64,000 nt of DNA from Altericroceibacterium spongiae (GTDB lineage Bacteria; Pseudomonadota; Alphaproteobacteria; Sphingomonadales; Sphingomonadaceae): positions 372,001 to 436,000 of the forward strand of contig NZ_RAPF01000001.1 of NCBI RefSeq assembly GCF_003610805.1, read 5' to 3'. The translations under genes were made by a program, and so were the position numbers. The notes beneath the pieces are model-generated. The model did no database searches, was not told where the DNA came from, and saw nothing but the letters and a program-made list of their open reading frames with translations. Numbering within the stretch: the first letter of the stretch is position 1; each line of letters starts with the position of its first letter. Shown in pieces: positions 63,224 to 64,000 of the stretch.

Positions 63224-63705
63224 GCGTCCCCCATCTCATCAAGACCTTCACGCTCTATGAGTTCGTGAAGGCCCACGCGCTGACCTTGAAGTATTTCTTC
63301 AAGCCCAAGGCGACGATCAACTATCCGTTCGAGAAGAACGATCTGAGCCCGCGTTTCCGTGGTGAACATGCTTTGCGCCGCTATCCCAACGGGGAAGAGC
63401 GCTGCATTGCCTGCAAGCTGTGCGAAGCGATTTGTCCGGCACAGGCGATTACCATCGAAGCCGAGCCGCGCGACGATGGAAGCCGCCGGACGACGCGCTA
63501 CGATATCGACATGACGAAATGTATCTATTGCGGTTTCTGTCAGGAAGCCTGTCCGGTGGATGCTATCGTCGAAGGGCCGAATTTCGAATATTCGACCGAA
63601 ACCCGAGAGGAACTCCTCTATGACAAGGCGAAACTCCTCGCGAATGGGGACAAGTGGGAGCGGGCGATTGCCGCGAACCTTGAAGCCGATGCGCCCTATC
63701 GCTAA
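63220..63705 (+). CDS. nuoI: NADH-quinone oxidoreductase subunit I
   Basis: A 161-residue subunit with two 4Fe-4S clusters (N6a, N6b). Ligands are in [17 protein letters not shown] and [20 protein letters not shown], each followed by the usual distant Pro-Cys. The N-terminal amphipathic helix ([20 protein letters not shown]) lies on the membrane. Typical length. It starts at ATG 63220 and is followed by nuoJ after 24 bases. Confidence 0.96.
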   Translation: MSVPHLIKTFTLYEFVKAHALTLKYFFKPKATINYPFEKNDLSPRFRGEHALRRYPNGEERCIACKLCEAICPAQAITIEAEPRDDGSRRTTRYDIDMTKCIYCGFCQEACPVDAIVEGPNFEYSTETREELLYDKAKLLANGDKWERAIAANLEADAPYR

Positions 63706-63729
63706 CCGGCTCGCCAAGGACTGACGGTC

Positions 63730-64000
63730 ATGATCCATACGATAGCTTTCTATATCTTCGCCGCCATGGTGATCGCCTCCGGGGCGCTCGTCATCATGGC
63801 GCGTAACCCGGTCCATTCGGTGCTGTGGCTGATCCTCGCATTTTTCAATGCGGCCGGCCTGATGGTGCTGGTCGGAGCCGAATTCATCGCCATGCTGCTG
63901 GTGATTGTCTATGTCGGCGCGGTTGCGGTGCTGTTCCTCTTCGTCGTGATGATGCTCGAAATCGACTTCGCTGAAATGCGCGCCGGTTTTGTGAAGTATT
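63730..64000 (+). CDS. nuoJ: NADH-quinone oxidoreductase subunit J (partial, cut by window end)
   Basis: The first 90 codons of NuoJ, a membrane subunit of complex I. Starting at ATG 63730, it shows [20 protein letters not shown] (helix 1), [20 protein letters not shown] (helix 2) and [20 protein letters not shown] (helix 3 with the Tyr-Val-Gly-Ala motif that kinks the helix near the coupling site). MMLEIDF follows. The frame is open to the last base of the window; the rest of nuoJ and presumably nuoK-N lie beyond. No upstream start fits better. Confidence 0.93.
   Translation, partial: MIHTIAFYIFAAMVIASGALVIMARNPVHSVLWLILAFFNAAGLMVLVGAEFIAMLLVIVYVGAVAVLFLFVVMMLEIDFAEMRAGFVKY

Noticed and set aside
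1-64000. CRISPR arrays, tRNA or rRNA genes, transposases
   Set aside because: The intergenic regions were read for repeat-spacer patterns and for TpsiC-arm sequences, and none was found; no transposase-like protein was seen.

Overview
The window is 64 kb of a Gram-negative chromosome, most likely an alphaproteobacterium of the order Sphingomonadales (genus not determined). This rests on three things seen here: a nuo operon in alphaproteobacterial order (A-B-C-D-E-F-G-H-I-J, with separate nuoC and nuoD), an RNase E with a large acidic insert near its N terminus, and an XrtA (exosortase A) polysaccharide locus in which exosortase and EpsI are fused. Genes are tightly packed, with many ATGA/GTGA/TTGA stop-start overlaps. 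No tRNA, rRNA, CRISPR array, transposase or phage gene was seen.

Layout. (1) 1-9.7 kb, housekeeping: the 3' end of uvrA; moaB, a lytic transglycosylase and a degenerate uracil-DNA-glycosylase-fold protein on the minus strand; then ETF-ubiquinone oxidoreductase, ispE, an N-formylglutamate amidohydrolase, a small lipoprotein, nnr and an RlmD/RumA-type RNA methyltransferase on the plus strand. (2) 9.6-28.1 kb, a large XrtA/PEP-CTERM-type exopolysaccharide locus. A minus-strand arm holds hydrolase 1, hydrolase 2, an acyl carrier protein and a GNAT protein. A plus-strand arm holds acyl-CoA ligase, PLP decarboxylase, Wza-like export lipoprotein, Wzz-like chain-length protein, tyrosine autokinase, outer-membrane barrel, AAA ATPase, polysaccharide deacetylase, FemAB protein, glycosyltransferase, XrtA-EpsI and an asparagine-synthase-like amidotransferase. 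(3) 28.3-29.3 kb, an RpfF-like enzyme, by homology a diffusible-signal-factor (DSF) synthase, next to that locus. (4) 29.3-35.7 kb: pirin, zapE, a PaaI thioesterase and sdhB (minus strand), a gene-poor 0.9-kb gap, a MarR regulator and a secreted S10 serine carboxypeptidase. (5) 35.9-48.2 kb: rne, a cell-wall amidase and PBP1A, a periplasmic peroxiredoxin, prfB, a secreted methyltransferase-like protein, a nitronate monooxygenase-like flavoprotein and amt. (6) 48.2-52.8 kb: a lone 1138-residue KAP-family P-loop NTPase in gene-poor DNA, bracketed by imperfect inverted repeats; this is the most island-like segment. (7) 52.8-64 kb: an SH3-domain protein, a thiolase and the nuo operon, which carries two extra genes (an NTF2/SnoaL-like protein after nuoD and a 47-residue membrane protein after nuoE) and runs off the window within nuoJ.

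How the genes may work together. The XrtA locus would make, modify (deacetylase, amidotransferase, acyl/amino-acid activation) and export a polysaccharide, while XrtA would process PEP-CTERM proteins in the inner membrane; no PEP-CTERM substrate is encoded here. The adjacent RpfF homologue, which in known systems acts on 3-hydroxyacyl-ACP, and the locus-specific acyl carrier protein suggest, as inference only, a link between fatty-acid signalling and surface polysaccharide. Functions are assigned from recognised motifs and gene order; no database search was run.
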